DNA of 53,695 nucleotides, taken from contig CAMYOC010000024.1 in assembly GCA_947259915.1 (NCBI GenBank), forward strand, positions 1 to 53,695, in the 5' to 3' direction. Shown here piece by piece: positions 1 through 13,207 of the stretch (position 1 is the first letter of the stretch; every line of letters starts with the position of its first letter). A model generated the notes under the pieces. That model was not told where the DNA came from. It saw only the letters and a list, made by a program, of their open reading frames with translations, and searched no databases. The translations under genes were made by a program, and so were the position numbers. This stretch comes from an uncultured Gammaproteobacteria bacterium (GTDB lineage: Bacteria > Pseudomonadota > Gammaproteobacteria > Steroidobacterales > XN24).

Positions 1-1275
1 CGCGCCGATCACCGAGAACACGACACCGACCACCGCCAGCCAGCTGAGCCCCGCCTCGACCGCCGCGCCGAGCACCGCCAGCTTGGCCCAAAAACCGAGG
101 AACGGCGGCACCCCGGCCATGCTGAACATGACCACCAGCATCACCCCGGCGAACCACGGACTGCGGGCATTTAGACCGCGGAAGTCGTCCAGCGCATCAG
201 CTTCGAAGCCGCGCCGGCTTAACAGCAGGATCATGCCGAAACCCGCCATCGCCATGATCACGTAGGCCAGCGTGTAGTACATGGCCGCGTCGTAACCATC
301 CTGGGTGCCGGTCAACACGCCCATGAGGATGAAACCGACGTGGGAGATCGTCGAATAGGCCAGCATGCGTTTGAGATTGGTCTGCGCGATGGCCGCCACG
401 TTACCCAGACCCATGGAAAGGATGCACAGCACCAGTACCATGCCACCCCAGCTCGAATGCAGCGGCCCGAGACCTTCGATCAACACGCGCACCAGCAGCG
501 CGAAAGACGCCAGCTTGGCCGCAGTTCCGATAAACAGGGTGACCGCCGTCGGCGCGCCCTGATAGACATCCGGCATCCACATATGGAACGGCACCGCGCC
601 GAACTTGAAGGCGACGCCGACGAGGATAAAAGAGAGCCCGAACAACAGATGGACGTTGAGCCCGTCCAGGGTGCGGACGGCGCGTCCGATCTCGCCGATA
701 TCCAGCGATCCGGTAAGCCCGTAGACAATGGAGGTGCCAAACAGGAAACAGCCGGAGGCGATCGCGCCGAGGACGAAATACTTCATCGCCGCCTCCGCCG
801 CCAGCGGATCGTCGCGGCTAAAAGCCACCATGGAGTACAGGCATAGCGATAACAGCTCGAGACCCAGATACAGCGTCAGCATGCTGTGCGCCGAGATCAT
901 CACCATCATGCCCAGTGTGGCGAACAGCCCGAGCAGGTAATACTCGCCCTTGAACAAGCCGCGATCGCGCAGATAGGCCTTGGAGTAGAGAAACACCACC
1001 GCGACCACGCCGTAACTGAACAGCTTCAATACACGCGCCAGCGGGTCCGAGACAAAGGTGCCGCTGAAAGTGATGACACGTTCGCCGGGCACTACGAATG
1101 CCGTCAGCCACGCCGCCAGAGCCAGCGTAAACATGCACAGGCTGTAGGTGATCCAGCGCCGCCGGTCGCTGAGGAACACGTCAACGACGAGAATCAGACA
1201 GGCCATCGACACCACCGCGATCTCCGCGGCGGCGGGCAAAAAATCAGGCGTGCTGAATGCGGGCACCGGGATCAT
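1..1275 (-). CDS. nuoN: NADH-quinone oxidoreductase subunit N (3' end cut by the window edge)
   Basis: This is a membrane-arm subunit of respiratory complex I and one of the three antiporter-like proton-pumping subunits. I translated it directly: the ATG at 1275 overlaps the nuoM stop in an ATGA. The product starts MIPVPAFSTP and stays open for 425 codons to the window edge, so roughly the last 60 residues of a normal ~485-residue protein are missing. It is made of successive hydrophobic helices. It has the conserved membrane glutamate in LGLELLSLCLYS (Glu140) and the family segment FKFGAVPFHMWMPDVYQGAP, typical of the NuoN/M/L fold. It is the last gene of the nuo operon, translationally coupled to nuoM. 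The identification is secure; only the C-terminus is unseen. Confidence 0.95.
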   Translation of the reverse strand, partial: MIPVPAFSTPDFLPAAAEIAVVSMACLILVVDVFLSDRRRWITYSLCMFTLALAAWLTAFVVPGERVITFSGTFVSDPLARVLKLFSYGVVAVVFLYSKAYLRDRGLFKGEYYLLGLFATLGMMVMISAHSMLTLYLGLELLSLCLYSMVAFSRDDPLAAEAAMKYFVLGAIASGCFLFGTSIVYGLTGSLDIGEIGRAVRTLDGLNVHLLFGLSFILVGVAFKFGAVPFHMWMPDVYQGAPTAVTLFIGTAAKLASFALLVRVLIEGLGPLHSSWGGMVLVLCILSMGLGNVAAIAQTNLKRMLAYSTISHVGFILMGVLTGTQDGYDAAMYYTLAYVIMAMAGFGMILLLSRRGFEADALDDFRGLNARSPWFAGVMLVVMFSMAGVPPFLGFWAKLAVLGAAVEAGLSWLAVVGVVFSVIGA

Positions 1276-2777
1276 AACTTGGACTGCACCATCTGCTCGA
1301 GCAATTGTTGAAGAGTCGGCCCCATGACCTCCAGCAGCGGCGCAGGCCACAACCCGAGCAGCAGCACCGCCAGCGCCAGGATGCCGAGCACCAGCAATTC
1401 CCTGGCGTTGAGATCATTGAGGCTGGCCACATTGTCGTTGGCCACCTCGCCATAGAGGACACGACGCACCATCCACAGCGTATACGCCGCGCCGAGGATC
1501 AGCGTGGTGCCGGCGAGGAAGGCGTACCAGAAGCTGGCTTTGAAGCTGGCCAGGATGACCAGGAACTCGCCGACGAAGCCGGATGTCCCTGGCAGACCCG
1601 CGTTGGCCAGCGAGAACAGCACCATCAGCGCGGCGAACCGGGGCATGGTATTGGCGACGCCGCCGTAGTCCGCGATCTGCCGGCTGTGGACCCGATCGTA
1701 GAGTACGCCGACGCAGAGGAACATCGCGCCGGAGATCAGACCATGAGAGATCATCTGCACCATGCCGCCTTCCAGCCCCATGGCCCCGCCGCTGAGGCTA
1801 CCGGTGCGGACCCGGATCGAATAGGCAAGGAAAAAGCCGAGCGTGACAAAGCCCATGTGGGCGATCGATGAATACGCGATCAGCTTCTTCATATCGGCCT
1901 GGACCAGGGCGACGAGCCCGATATAGACCACCGCGATCAGCGACAACCCGATGACCAGCCAGTCCAGCGACATGCTGGCGTCAGGGGTGACCGGAAGGCT
2001 GAAGCGCAGAAAGCCGTACCCACCCATCTTCAGCATGATCGCGGCCAGGATGACCGAGCCGCCGGTGGGCGCCTCGACATGGGCGTCCGGCAGCCAGGTG
2101 TGGACCGGCCACATCGGCACCTTGACCGCAAACGCGATCAGGAAAGCGAAGAAGATCAGGATCTGCTCGTGCATACCCATGCCGAGCGCCTGGAATGCGG
2201 CGATCTCGTAGCTGCCCGACTGCAGATACATGTAGATCAGCGCGACCAGCATCAACACCGAACCGAGAAACGTGTAAAGGAAGAACTTCAGCGTCGCGTA
2301 GACCCGCCGCGGGCCACCCCAGACTCCGATGATGATGAACATCGGGATCAACATGGCTTCCCAGAACACATAGAACAGCATCGCATCCAGCGACGCGAAC
2401 ACGCCGTTCATCATGCCTTCGAGGATCAGGAAGGAAGCGAAATACTGTGAACTGCTCTCCCGGATCGCCTCCCAGCCGGCGATCACCACGAGCACGGTGA
2501 TAAACGTCGTCAGCAGGATCAGCGGCATCGAGATGCCGTCGACGCCCAGGTAATACTCGACCTTGTAAGCCGCGATCCACGGCGCCCGTTCAACAAACTG
2601 CATCGCCGCCGTTGTGGCGTCAAACAGCGTGTACAGCGGGATGCTGGCGACAAAGGTCAGGATCGCGACGCCCAGCGCCAGCCAGCGGCCGGCGTTAGCG
2701 CGCTCGCCGGCCGCCAGCACCAGCAGGCCGCCAATAATCGGCAGCCAGATCACGACACTGAGGATCGGCATCTCCAT
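1272..2777 (-). CDS. nuoM: NADH-quinone oxidoreductase subunit M
   Basis: This is an antiporter-like proton-pumping subunit of the complex I membrane arm, 501 residues, the usual length. The conserved Glu140 lies in FYVFWEAMLIPMF, and the motif VKVPMWPVHTWLPDAHVEAP marks the central half-channel. Many transmembrane helices run along the whole length. The ATG at 2777 is preceded at good distance by AAAAGGAA, which supports this start. It lies 26 nt after nuoL and overlaps nuoN by 4 nt. Family and position in the operon agree, so the call is firm. Confidence 0.98.
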   Translation of the reverse strand: MEMPILSVVIWLPIIGGLLVLAAGERANAGRWLALGVAILTFVASIPLYTLFDATTAAMQFVERAPWIAAYKVEYYLGVDGISMPLILLTTFITVLVVIAGWEAIRESSSQYFASFLILEGMMNGVFASLDAMLFYVFWEAMLIPMFIIIGVWGGPRRVYATLKFFLYTFLGSVLMLVALIYMYLQSGSYEIAAFQALGMGMHEQILIFFAFLIAFAVKVPMWPVHTWLPDAHVEAPTGGSVILAAIMLKMGGYGFLRFSLPVTPDASMSLDWLVIGLSLIAVVYIGLVALVQADMKKLIAYSSIAHMGFVTLGFFLAYSIRVRTGSLSGGAMGLEGGMVQMISHGLISGAMFLCVGVLYDRVHSRQIADYGGVANTMPRFAALMVLFSLANAGLPGTSGFVGEFLVILASFKASFWYAFLAGTTLILGAAYTLWMVRRVLYGEVANDNVASLNDLNARELLVLGILALAVLLLGLWPAPLLEVMGPTLQQLLEQMVQSKL

Positions 2778-2803
2778 GAATCAGTGTTCCTTTTGCCTCT
2801 CGC

Positions 2804-4759
2804 CTAGCTTTCCAGCAGCAGCCAGCCAAGCATCGCGGCAAGGCCTATGATCATGGCGAAAGCGTAGTGATAGAGATAACCGGTCTGTACCCGGCTGACG
2901 GCGCCGGATAACCAGCCGACGATCCGCGCCGAACCATTCACCATGGCCCCGTCGATCAGAGTCTCGTCGCCGGTCCGCCACAGACGCTGGCCCAGCGCCC
3001 GGGTAGCTGGCGCCAGCACCTTCTCGTTGAAATCGTCGAAATAGTATTTGTTGACCAGCCAGCGGTAGGGCACGGCAAATCTGCTGGCCAGCCGCGCCGG
3101 GATTTCCGGACGCCGCAGGTACAGATACCAGGCCAGCCCCACGCCTGCGACGGCGAGCAGGAATGGCGGTGCCAGCAGGCCGTGGATAAGGAAATATGCC
3201 GGGGTGGTGCCGTGTTGACCCAGCTCCGCGAGCACATCGTGGCTGGGCAGCACCTGGATCGCACCGTCAAAATAATTCTTGAACAGGATCGTTTCCTCGG
3301 TCAGCCAGCCGATCACGACCGAGGGGATCGCCAGCAGGATCAGCGGTAGCGTGACCACCCAGGGACTCTCGCGCAGATGCTCGCGGGTATGAGCGTCCAT
3401 CCGCTCTTTGCCGTGGAACACCAGGAACATCATGCGGAAGGTATACAGCGCGGTGACGAAGACCCCGGACAACACGCAGACATAGGCGTATCCGGCGCCC
3501 GGGATCGAGGCGAAATGGACCGCCTCGATGATCGCGTCCTTGGAGAAGAATCCCGAAGACCCGGGGAAACCGATCAGCGCCAGCGAACCGATCAACGCGG
3601 TCCAGTAGGTGATCGGCATGTATTTGCGCAGGCCACCCATCTTGCGCATGTCCTGCTCGTGATGCATCGCGATGATCACCGAACCGGCGGCCAGGAACAG
3701 CAGTGCCTTGAAGAAGGCGTGGGTCATCAGATGGAAGATGCCGGCGGCGTGGGCCGAGACCCCCAGCGCCACGGTCATATAACCGAGCTGGGACAAGGTC
3801 GAATAGGCCACCACGCGCTTGATGTCGTTCTGCACCAATCCCAGCAGGCCCATAAACAGCGCGGTGGTGGCGCCGATCACCAGCACCACGCTGAGCGCGG
3901 TCAGCGACAGCTCGAACAGCGGCGACATCCTCGCCACCATAAAGATGCCGGCCGTAACCATCGTGGCCGCATGGATCAGCGCGGAGATCGGCGTCGGGCC
4001 CTCCATGGAATCCGGCAGCCATACGTGCAGCGGCACCTGGGCCGACTTGCCCATGGCGCCGACGAACAACAGGATGCAGATCAGACTCAATGCCGACCAG
4101 GCATGCCCGTCGAACACTTCGATCGTGATCCCCTGCAAGGCGGGCGCCGCCGCAAATACCTCCTGGTAATCCAGGCTATTGGTGAAATACAACACCGCGG
4201 CAATGCCCAGCAGGAAACCAAAGTCACCGACCCGGTTGACCAGGAAGGCCTTGAGATTCGCGTGCACCGCCGATGGCCGCTTGAACCAGAACCCGATCAG
4301 CAGATAGGAGACGACGCCCACCGCTTCCCAGCCGAAGAACAGCTGCAGGAAGTTGTTCGACATCACCAGCATCAACATGGCGAACGTGAACAGCGAGATA
4401 TACGAGAAAAAGCGCTGGTAACCCGGGTCGTCCTTCATATAACCGATGGTGTAGATATGCACCATCAGCGAGACGAAGGTGACCACGGTCATCATCAACG
4501 CCGACAGCCGGTCGACCAGGAAGCCGACCTCCATGCGCACGCCGTCGCTGATACCCCAGACGTAAACGGTGTCGTTGTATACCTGGATACTGCCGTCGAG
4601 CAGTCCCAACAGCACATACACGGACAGACCAAAGGACACCGCCACACCGAGGATGGTCACGGTGTGGGCACCGGCGCGGCCGACCAGTCTGCCGGCAAGA
4701 CCGGCGATGACCGCGGCCAGCAACGGGGCCAGCACGATGCTCAGATACAGCGACTCCAT
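2804..4759 (-). CDS. nuoL: NADH-quinone oxidoreductase subunit L
   Basis: This is the distal antiporter-like subunit of complex I. Known members carry a long lateral helix at the C-terminus along the membrane arm. The product has 651 residues. The conserved glutamate is in FFGWEAVGVVSYLLIGFW, and the channel motif is KSAQVPLHVWLPDSMEGPTP. Two ATGs compete. The one at 4765 overlaps the nuoK stop in an ATGA, while the one at 4759 (MESLYLSIVL) has GAAAGG at a 6-nt spacing. I chose 4759 on the ribosome-binding site; using 4765 adds only two residues. The open frame continues upstream into nuoK, but that part does not resemble NuoL. Confidence 0.97.
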   Translation of the reverse strand: MESLYLSIVLAPLLAAVIAGLAGRLVGRAGAHTVTILGVAVSFGLSVYVLLGLLDGSIQVYNDTVYVWGISDGVRMEVGFLVDRLSALMMTVVTFVSLMVHIYTIGYMKDDPGYQRFFSYISLFTFAMLMLVMSNNFLQLFFGWEAVGVVSYLLIGFWFKRPSAVHANLKAFLVNRVGDFGFLLGIAAVLYFTNSLDYQEVFAAAPALQGITIEVFDGHAWSALSLICILLFVGAMGKSAQVPLHVWLPDSMEGPTPISALIHAATMVTAGIFMVARMSPLFELSLTALSVVLVIGATTALFMGLLGLVQNDIKRVVAYSTLSQLGYMTVALGVSAHAAGIFHLMTHAFFKALLFLAAGSVIIAMHHEQDMRKMGGLRKYMPITYWTALIGSLALIGFPGSSGFFSKDAIIEAVHFASIPGAGYAYVCVLSGVFVTALYTFRMMFLVFHGKERMDAHTREHLRESPWVVTLPLILLAIPSVVIGWLTEETILFKNYFDGAIQVLPSHDVLAELGQHGTTPAYFLIHGLLAPPFLLAVAGVGLAWYLYLRRPEIPARLASRFAVPYRWLVNKYYFDDFNEKVLAPATRALGQRLWRTGDETLIDGAMVNGSARIVGWLSGAVSRVQTGYLYHYAFAMIIGLAAMLGWLLLES

Positions 4760-4761
4760 GC

Positions 4762-5067
4762 TCATCCTTTCATGCTGTCGAGGCTCTCGACTTCGATGTT
4801 CTTGCGGCTGCGGAACAGCACCACCAGGATGGCCAGTCCGATAGCCGATTCCGCCGCTGCCACCGTGAGGATAAAGAACACGAACACCTGGCCGGCCGCA
4901 TCGCCGAGGAAGCGCGACAGCGTAATAAAGTTGAAATTGACCGCCAGCAGCATCAACTCGATGCACATCAGCAGCAGGATCACGTTTTTCCGATTAAGGA
5001 ATATGCCAGCGATGCTGAGGATAAACAGCACGCTGGACAGGGTCAGATAATGGGAAACGGTGATCAT
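4762..5067 (-). CDS. nuoK: NADH-quinone oxidoreductase subunit K
   Basis: This is a small three-helix membrane subunit of complex I, homologous to mitochondrial ND4L and MrpC. It has 101 residues, the standard length. Both functionally essential membrane glutamates of the family are present: Glu37 in [13 protein letters not shown] and Glu73 in [11 protein letters not shown]. The start overlaps the nuoJ stop (ATGA at 5064-5067), and the stop overlaps the first possible nuoL start. Nothing is unusual about it. Confidence 0.98.
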   Translation of the reverse strand: MITVSHYLTLSSVLFILSIAGIFLNRKNVILLLMCIELMLLAVNFNFITLSRFLGDAAGQVFVFFILTVAAAESAIGLAILVVLFRSRKNIEVESLDSMKG

Positions 5068-5666
5068 GATTCCTTGTCCGACTCCATGCTCACGATCCGC
5101 ACCCGATCCTCACGGCGTACCGCCACCTGCCGGGCCACATCCTGGACTTTCAGCCCGGGCCGCCGGCGCATGGTCAGACTGATCGCGGCGACGATCGCGA
5201 CCAGCAGGATGACCGCCGCCAGTTCGAACGGATACACATAGACCGTATACAGCTGGCTGCCGAGGGCTTCGGTGTTGCTGAAATCGGCGGCTGCCCGCGG
5301 CGGTGCCTGGAGGAAATTCATCTCCTGGGTCCGCGCCCAGACCACATACCCGAGCATGCCCACGATCAGCATCACCAGGCCGATACCGAGTGGCGCGTAG
5401 CGCGTGAACCCGGCCCGGTTCCGCTCGACATTGACATCCAGCATCATCACCACGAACAGGAACAACACCATCACCGCGCCGACATAGACCAGCACCAGCA
5501 CAATGGCGAGAAACTCGGCTTCCAGCAGCATCCACAGGAACGCGCTGGTGACAAAAGCCAGCACCAGGGACATGGCCGAGTGCACCGGATTGCGCGCGAT
5601 GATCACGCCGATGCCGGCCAGTAACAGCACGCTTCCGAAGAAATAAAAAATCAGTGCTTCCATCAC
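5064..5666 (-). CDS. nuoJ: NADH-quinone oxidoreductase subunit J
   Basis: This is the ND6-like membrane subunit of complex I, near the junction of the peripheral and membrane arms. It has 200 residues with about five hydrophobic helices. The central family segment [20 protein letters not shown] (with the glycine that forms a pi-bulge in known structures) is intact. A polar C-terminal tail, rich in Arg and Glu, ends at the ATGA overlap with nuoK. It starts 10 nt after nuoI. Confidence 0.97.
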   Translation of the reverse strand: MMEALIFYFFGSVLLLAGIGVIIARNPVHSAMSLVLAFVTSAFLWMLLEAEFLAIVLVLVYVGAVMVLFLFVVMMLDVNVERNRAGFTRYAPLGIGLVMLIVGMLGYVVWARTQEMNFLQAPPRAAADFSNTEALGSQLYTVYVYPFELAAVILLVAIVAAISLTMRRRPGLKVQDVARQVAVRREDRVRIVSMESDKES

Positions 5667-5676
5667 AACAGGTCCA

Positions 5677-6177
5677 TCAGCGGTACGCCGCGTCCGCCGC
5701 CTTGTCGGCTGCGATCATGGATTCGAAACGGTCACCGACAGCCAACAACTTATCCTTGGTCATGATGTTCTCGCCGCGGTTCTCCATGTGATATTCGTGG
5801 ATGCGGGTCTCGACGATCGCGTCCACCGGGCAAGCCTCCTCGCAGAAGCCGCAGTAGATGCACTTGAACAAGTCGATATCGTAGCGGGTGGTGCGCCGGG
5901 TGCCGTCTTCGGCCACGTCACTTTCGATAGTGATGGCCAACGCCGGACAGACCGCCTCGCACAACTTGCAGGCGATGCACCGCTCCTCGCCGTTGGCGTA
6001 ACGACGCTGGGCGTGCAGACCGCGGAAACGCGGCGACTGTGGCGTCTTCTCCTCCGGATACATGATCGTGACCTTGGTCACGAACAGATTGCGCAGGGTC
6101 AGACCGAGCCCGCGCAGCAGCTCGGTGAGGAAAAACGTCCTGAACAGGCTCTTGATCACTGTGCCATTACCGCTCAA
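5677..6177 (-). CDS. nuoI: NADH-quinone oxidoreductase subunit I
   Basis: This is the 8Fe ferredoxin-like subunit of the complex I peripheral arm. It holds clusters N6a and N6b, which pass electrons towards N2. Two complete 4Fe-4S motifs are visible: Cys67, 70, 73, 77 and Cys106, 109, 112, 116, each in the CxxCxxCxxxCP pattern. At 166 residues it resembles the shorter alphaproteobacterial-type protein. The N-terminal amphipathic stretch (residues 9-38) probably lies on the membrane. The start overlaps the nuoH stop by 4 nt. Confidence 0.98.
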   Translation of the reverse strand: MSGNGTVIKSLFRTFFLTELLRGLGLTLRNLFVTKVTIMYPEEKTPQSPRFRGLHAQRRYANGEERCIACKLCEAVCPALAITIESDVAEDGTRRTTRYDIDLFKCIYCGFCEEACPVDAIVETRIHEYHMENRGENIMTKDKLLAVGDRFESMIAADKAADAAYR

Positions 6178-7216
6178 TCGAACCAGGGCCCGACCTTAAA
6201 GACCACCAGCACGCCCTCCACCGCCAGCCAGACGATGGTGATGGGGATAAATACCTTCCAGCCCAGACGCATGATCTGGTCATAGCGATAGCGCGGGAAG
6301 GTCGCCCGGAACCAGAGAAAACAGAACAGGAAGAAAGACAGCTTGAGCGCGAACCAGAAGAAGCTGCTGGCACCGAGGAAGGTGTCGCCGATCACTGGCA
6401 CGCCCTGGAACGGCGACAACCAGCCGCCAAAGAAGAAGATCGTGGTCAGAGCCGCGATCAACACCATATTGGCGTATTCGGCCAGGAAGAACACCGCAAA
6501 CGCCATCCCCGAATATTCGACGTGGAAACCGGCCACGATCTCCGATTCGCCCTCGGCCACGTCAAACGGCGCGCGGTTGGTCTCGGCCACCCCGGAGATG
6601 AAGTAGACGAAGAACAGCGGCAGCAATGGCAGCCAGAACCAGTGCACCGCGCTACCGGCCTGGGCATCGATAATAGCGCCGAGATTGAGGCTGCCGCCGG
6701 CCATCAGCACACCGACCAGCGCGAAACCCATGGCGATTTCGTAGGCCACGATCTGTGCCGCCGAGCGCATCGCGCCCAGCAGCGCGTACTTGGAGTTCGA
6801 GGCCCAGCCGGCGAGGATCACGCCGTAGACACCCAGGGAGGTCAGTGCCAGCACATACAACACGCCCGCGTTGATATCGGCCAACACGAATTCCGGGCTG
6901 ACCGGGATCACGGCCCAGGTGGCCAGCGCCGGCACGATAGACAGCACCGGCGCGATCAAAAACAGGAAGCGGCTGGCGCTGGATGGCACCACGACTTCTT
7001 TCACCAACAACTTGAGCACATCCGCAAACGGTTGCAGCAGACCCTTGTAGCCGACCCGGTTGGGGCCGATGCGGTTCTGTATGTAGCCGATAATCTTGCG
7101 CTCGGCGTAGGTCAGATAAGCCACCGTCAGGATCAGCGGCAACAGCATCAGCGCAATCTTGCTGGTGATCTGCAGCGGCACCGGCAGCGCGGTCCAGACA
7201 TTGACCAACATCTCGA

Positions 7217-7220
<4 letters not shown>
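6174..7220 (-). CDS. nuoH: NADH-quinone oxidoreductase subunit H
   Basis: This is the ND1-like membrane subunit of complex I, which with NuoB and NuoD forms the quinone chamber. It has 348 residues and about eight transmembrane helices. Family hallmarks are [19 protein letters not shown] near the N-terminus and the acidic loop [20 protein letters not shown] in the middle. That loop carries charged residues involved in coupling quinone chemistry to pumping. It overlaps nuoG and nuoI in ATGA junctions on both sides. Confidence 0.98.
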
Positions 7221-9400
<2,180 letters not shown>

Positions 9401-9434
9401 CTCGATTCTGTATTCCTGGTGTGCGGCATGGCGT

Positions 9435-10733
9435 TCAGGCCGCCGCTGCGTCGCCGGCATCCACCAGGCTGCGCCCGCCGTGTTCGATCATGTACTGGAA
9501 CTCGTGGCGGAAGTGATTGATAAAGCTCTGCACCGGCCAGGCGGCGGCATCGCCGAAGGCGCAAATGGTATGACCCTCGATGTTGCGTGACACGCTGTCC
9601 AGCATGTCCAGGTCCTCCGAGCGGCCGCGGCCGTCGAGGATCCGCTTCACCACCCGGTTCATCCAGCCGGTACCTTCCCGGCACGGCGTGCACTGGCCGC
9701 AGGATTCCGCGTAGTAGAACCGCGTCACCCGCTCCAGCACTTTGACCATGCAGGTGGTCTCATCCATTACCATCACCGCGCCGGAACCGAACATCGAGCC
9801 GGCATCGCGCAGGCTGTCAAAATCCATATTGGTCTCGAGCATGATCTCGGCCGGCAGCACGCGGGCCGAGGATCCACCCGGAATCACCGCCTTGAGCGCA
9901 CGCCCCTTCCACACGCCACCGGCCAGCTCCAGCAGTTCCCTGAACGGGATACCGAGACCGACCTCGTAGTTGCCGGGTCGCTCGATGTGACCGGACACGG
10001 AGAAGATGGCGGTGCCCCCCGATCCCTCGACGCCGAGCGCCGCAAATGCGTCCGCCCCGTTGCGAATGATCCACGGCACCGAGGCGAAGGTCTGCGTGTT
10101 GTTGACCGTGGTCGGCTTGCCGTAGAGACCGAAATTGGCCGGGAACGGCGGCTTGAAGCGGGGTTTGCCCTGCTTGCCCTCCAACGACTCGAGCAGCGCG
10201 GTTTCCTCGCCGCAGATATAGGCGCCGGCGCCGACAAAGGTATACAGATCGAAGTCCACACCGGTGCCCTGGATATCGGTCCCCAGCCAGCCGGCTTCGT
10301 AGGCCTCACGCACGGCGGCCTCGAAACGCGGTACCGGCTCGTCGATAAATTCGCCCCGAATGTAGTTGTAGCCGACCGTCACGCCCATGGCGTAGCCGCC
10401 GATAGCCATACCTTCGATGATCGCATGGGGGTTGTAACGCAGGATGTCCCGATCGTGACAGGTGCCCGGTTCGCTCTCGTCTGAATTGCACACCACATAC
10501 TTCTGGCCCGGGGCCCCACGCGGCATAAAGCTCCACTTCAGTCCGGTCGGAAAACCCGCGCCGCCGCGTCCACGCAGACCCGAGGCCTTGACCAGGTCGA
10601 CGACCGCGGCGGGGTCCATGCGTTCCTCGAGGATGCGGCGCCAGGCCTGATAACCGCCGGTCTCGATGTACCGCTCCAGCGTCCAGGGCTGGTCGGTCCC
10701 CAGGGTCGCGTAGCATGTCGCGTTCTGTTGCAT
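9435..10733 (-). CDS. nuoF: NADH-quinone oxidoreductase subunit F (NADH- and FMN-binding)
   Basis: This is the complex I subunit that oxidises NADH with FMN and passes electrons to cluster N3. It has 432 residues from the ATG at 10733 ([12 protein letters not shown]). The glycine-rich flavin/NADH loop is [16 protein letters not shown], and the C-terminal 4Fe-4S motif is [12 protein letters not shown] with a later Cys in the HTICAFGD segment. The start lies 8 nt after the nuoE stop with no strong ribosome-binding site, so it is probably coupled to nuoE. A longer frame to 10847 lies inside nuoE and is unlikely. Confidence 0.97.
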   Translation of the reverse strand: MQQNATCYATLGTDQPWTLERYIETGGYQAWRRILEERMDPAAVVDLVKASGLRGRGGAGFPTGLKWSFMPRGAPGQKYVVCNSDESEPGTCHDRDILRYNPHAIIEGMAIGGYAMGVTVGYNYIRGEFIDEPVPRFEAAVREAYEAGWLGTDIQGTGVDFDLYTFVGAGAYICGEETALLESLEGKQGKPRFKPPFPANFGLYGKPTTVNNTQTFASVPWIIRNGADAFAALGVEGSGGTAIFSVSGHIERPGNYEVGLGIPFRELLELAGGVWKGRALKAVIPGGSSARVLPAEIMLETNMDFDSLRDAGSMFGSGAVMVMDETTCMVKVLERVTRFYYAESCGQCTPCREGTGWMNRVVKRILDGRGRSEDLDMLDSVSRNIEGHTICAFGDAAAWPVQSFINHFRHEFQYMIEHGGRSLVDAGDAAAA

Positions 10734-10741
10734 CGGCCCGC

Positions 10742-11245
10742 CTATTCCAGTTCGTCCAGAATCCGGTCCACATCGTCGGTGGTGAGATTCTCGTGATAGC
10801 GATGATCCACCATCATCATCGGCGCGCCACAGCAGGCGGCCAGACATTCCTCCTCGCGCTTGAGGAAGATGCGTCCATCCGCGGTGCTCTCACCGGTGCG
10901 GATACCGAGCTTGCTCTCGATATGTCCGACCAGGTCCTCGGCGCCGCGCAGCATGCAGGAGACATTGGTGCACACCGAAACGTGATGACGGCCGACGGGT
11001 GTGGTCTCGAACATCGAATAAAACGTCGCCACCTCATAGGCCTGGATCGGTGCCAGATCCAGATAGGCTGCGACACCCTCGATCAGCGCCGGGGTCAGAT
11101 AACCATCGTTCTCGTGCTGAGCCGCGCGTAGCCCGGCGATGATGGCCGAGCGCTGCCGTCCCTCCGGGAAACGACCGATCCAGTGATCGAGTTCTTCGCG
11201 CACATGGGCGGAGAGTTCGGCCGGATTCTGTGTCTTGGCGTCCAT
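10742..11245 (-). CDS. nuoE: NADH-quinone oxidoreductase subunit E
   Basis: This is a thioredoxin-like 2Fe-2S subunit of complex I that holds cluster N1a next to the FMN in NuoF. It has 167 residues. The four ligands fit the family pattern: Cys92 and Cys97 (C-x4-C), then Cys134 and Cys138 (C-x3-C) in [12 protein letters not shown]. The start codon shares one base with the nuoD stop (TGATG), the tightest coupling in the operon. It is ordinary in length and content. Confidence 0.97.
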   Translation of the reverse strand: MDAKTQNPAELSAHVREELDHWIGRFPEGRQRSAIIAGLRAAQHENDGYLTPALIEGVAAYLDLAPIQAYEVATFYSMFETTPVGRHHVSVCTNVSCMLRGAEDLVGHIESKLGIRTGESTADGRIFLKREEECLAACCGAPMMMVDHRYHENLTTDDVDRILDELE

Positions 11246-12498
11246 CAGCGGTCGACCTCGCCGAAGACGATGTCCTGGGTGCCGATCACCGCCACTACGT
11301 CGGCCAGCATATGGCCGCGGACCATCTCGTCCATCGCCGAGATATGGACAAAGCCAGCCGCACGGATCTTCACCCTGTAGGGCTTGTTCGCGCCGTCCGA
11401 GACCAGATAAACACCGAACTCGCCCTTGGGATGCTCCACCGCCGCATAGGCTTCACCGGCCGGCACACAATAGCCTTCGGTGAACAACTTGAAGTGATGG
11501 ATCAGCGATTCCATGTCGTCCTTCATCTCGAAGCGGCTCGGCGGCACGATCTTGTGGTCGTCGATCATCACCGGCCCGGGATTCTCACGCAGCCATTTGA
11601 TGCACTGGCGGATGATCCGATTCGACTGCCGCAGTTCTTCGACACGCACCAGATAACGATCGTAGCAATCACCATTGACCCCCACCGGGATGTCGAACTC
11701 CACCTGATCATAGACGTCGTAGGGCTGCTTCTTGCGCAGGTCCCATTCGACGCCGGAGCCGCGCAGCATCGGACCACTGAATCCCAGCGCCATGGCGCGC
11801 TCTGGCGTCACCACGCCGATGTTGACAGTGCGTTGCTTCCAGATGCGGTTGTCGGTCAACAGCGTCTCGTATTCATCGACACAGGCCGGGAAGCGATCGG
11901 TGAAGTCCTCGATGAAATCGAGCAGCGATCCCTGGCGGCGGGCGTTGAGCCGGGTCATGTCCTTCTTGCTGCGGAAACGCGAGGCCTGGTACTTCGGCAT
12001 CTCATCCGGCAGGTCCCGATAGACGCCACCCGGCCGATAATAGGTGGCGTGCATGCGCGTGCCCGAGACCGCCTCGTAGCTATCCATCAGATCCTCACGC
12101 TCACGGAAGCAGTACAGGAACATGGTCATCGCGCCGATGTCGAGTCCGTGGGCGCCGAGCCACATCAGGTGATTGAGGATGCGCGTGATCTCATCGAACA
12201 TGACGCGTATGTAACGTGCGCGGATCGGCACCTCAATGCCGAGCATCTTCTCGATCGCCATCACATAGGCGTGTTCATTGCACATCATCGACACATAGTC
12301 GAGACGATCCATATAACCGATAGACTGGTTGTAGGGCTTGCTCTCGGCGAGCTTCTCGGTGCCCCGGTGCAGCAGACCGACATGCGGATCGGCTTTGGTG
12401 ATCACCTCGCCGTCCATCTCCAGCACCAGCCGCAGTACGCCGTGGGCCGCGGGATGCTGGGGGCCGAAGTTGAGGGTGAAGTTCTGGATCTCAGCCAT
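11245..12498 (-). CDS. nuoD: NADH-quinone oxidoreductase subunit D
   Basis: This is the 49-kDa-type subunit of complex I, related to the large subunit of NiFe hydrogenases and forming much of the quinone pocket. It has 417 residues from the ATG at 12498 ([20 protein letters not shown]). That start overlaps the nuoC end by 8 nt. The His-containing motif [13 protein letters not shown] and the segment [12 protein letters not shown] are typical. It is a stand-alone gene, unlike the nuoCD fusion in Escherichia coli, which is a useful taxonomic hint. An upstream in-frame ATG at 12549 would overlap nuoC more and lacks homology. Confidence 0.97.
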   Translation of the reverse strand: MAEIQNFTLNFGPQHPAAHGVLRLVLEMDGEVITKADPHVGLLHRGTEKLAESKPYNQSIGYMDRLDYVSMMCNEHAYVMAIEKMLGIEVPIRARYIRVMFDEITRILNHLMWLGAHGLDIGAMTMFLYCFREREDLMDSYEAVSGTRMHATYYRPGGVYRDLPDEMPKYQASRFRSKKDMTRLNARRQGSLLDFIEDFTDRFPACVDEYETLLTDNRIWKQRTVNIGVVTPERAMALGFSGPMLRGSGVEWDLRKKQPYDVYDQVEFDIPVGVNGDCYDRYLVRVEELRQSNRIIRQCIKWLRENPGPVMIDDHKIVPPSRFEMKDDMESLIHHFKLFTEGYCVPAGEAYAAVEHPKGEFGVYLVSDGANKPYRVKIRAAGFVHISAMDEMVRGHMLADVVAVIGTQDIVFGEVDR

Positions 12499-13198
12499 GG
12501 CCGCCGGGCTCCTGCTGCTCGACCGGTGCCGGCTCGCTGCGCGTGTCATCGCGGATCACCCGGGCTACCAGGGTGCGCGGCTCGATCGATACCGGCTGGT
12601 ACACGACACGGCTCTTCTCCGGATCGTAGCGCACTTCCACATTGCCGATCAGCGGGAAATCCTTACGGAACGGATGACCGATAAAACCGTAGTCGGTAAG
12701 CAGCCGCCGCAGATCGGGATGCCCCAAAAAGAGGATGCCGAACAGGTCGAAAGCCTCGCGCTCGAACCAGTTCGCCGACGGCCAGATCCCGATCACCGAA
12801 TCCAGCATCGGTGGTTCCTGGTCGGAAGCGAAAGTACGCAGGCGCAGACGGACATTGTGGCTGATCGACAGCAGATGATAGACCACACCGAAACGTCGCT
12901 CGGAACGACCGGCTGCGTCGTCGTCAACGCCAGGCACGACGCCGCGGCTAAATCCCGAATCGGTTGCCGATTCGGTCTTCCACTCGTCCTGCCCGTAGTG
13001 CAGATAGTCGACCACGCAGACATCCATCAACATCTCGAAGCGCAGCCCATCGTGATCCCGGAGTTGACGGCAGACGTCGAGCAGCGCTTCGCGTCCGACC
13101 TCGATGGTCAGTTCGCCGCAGTCGCTCGGGATCACTTCGATGTGATCGGCGAGTGCTTCCTGCAGGCGAACCTTCAAGGCTTCCAGACGTGGCGACAT
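12491..13198 (-). CDS. nuoC: NADH-quinone oxidoreductase subunit C
   Basis: This is the 30-kDa-type subunit of the complex I hydrophilic arm. It has no cofactor and is a structural partner of NuoD. It has 235 residues. The family signature is [28 protein letters not shown] around residues 165-195, followed by [10 protein letters not shown]. An insert rich in acidic residues sits near the middle. It lies 9 nt after nuoB, and its end overlaps nuoD. Confidence 0.96.
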   Translation of the reverse strand: MSPRLEALKVRLQEALADHIEVIPSDCGELTIEVGREALLDVCRQLRDHDGLRFEMLMDVCVVDYLHYGQDEWKTESATDSGFSRGVVPGVDDDAAGRSERRFGVVYHLLSISHNVRLRLRTFASDQEPPMLDSVIGIWPSANWFEREAFDLFGILFLGHPDLRRLLTDYGFIGHPFRKDFPLIGNVEVRYDPEKSRVVYQPVSIEPRTLVARVIRDDTRSEPAPVEQQEPGGHG

Positions 13199-13207
13199 CT
13201 TTATGTC

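Noticed and set aside
3377..5050. 557-codon open frame on the plus strand inside nuoL-nuoK
   Set aside because: It is antisense to clear complex I genes, His/Gln/Arg-rich, and has no recognisable domain. It is a typical high-GC shadow frame.
11230..12684. 484-codon open frame antisense to nuoD
   Set aside because: The sense frame is an unambiguous NuoD, and the antisense product has no domain.
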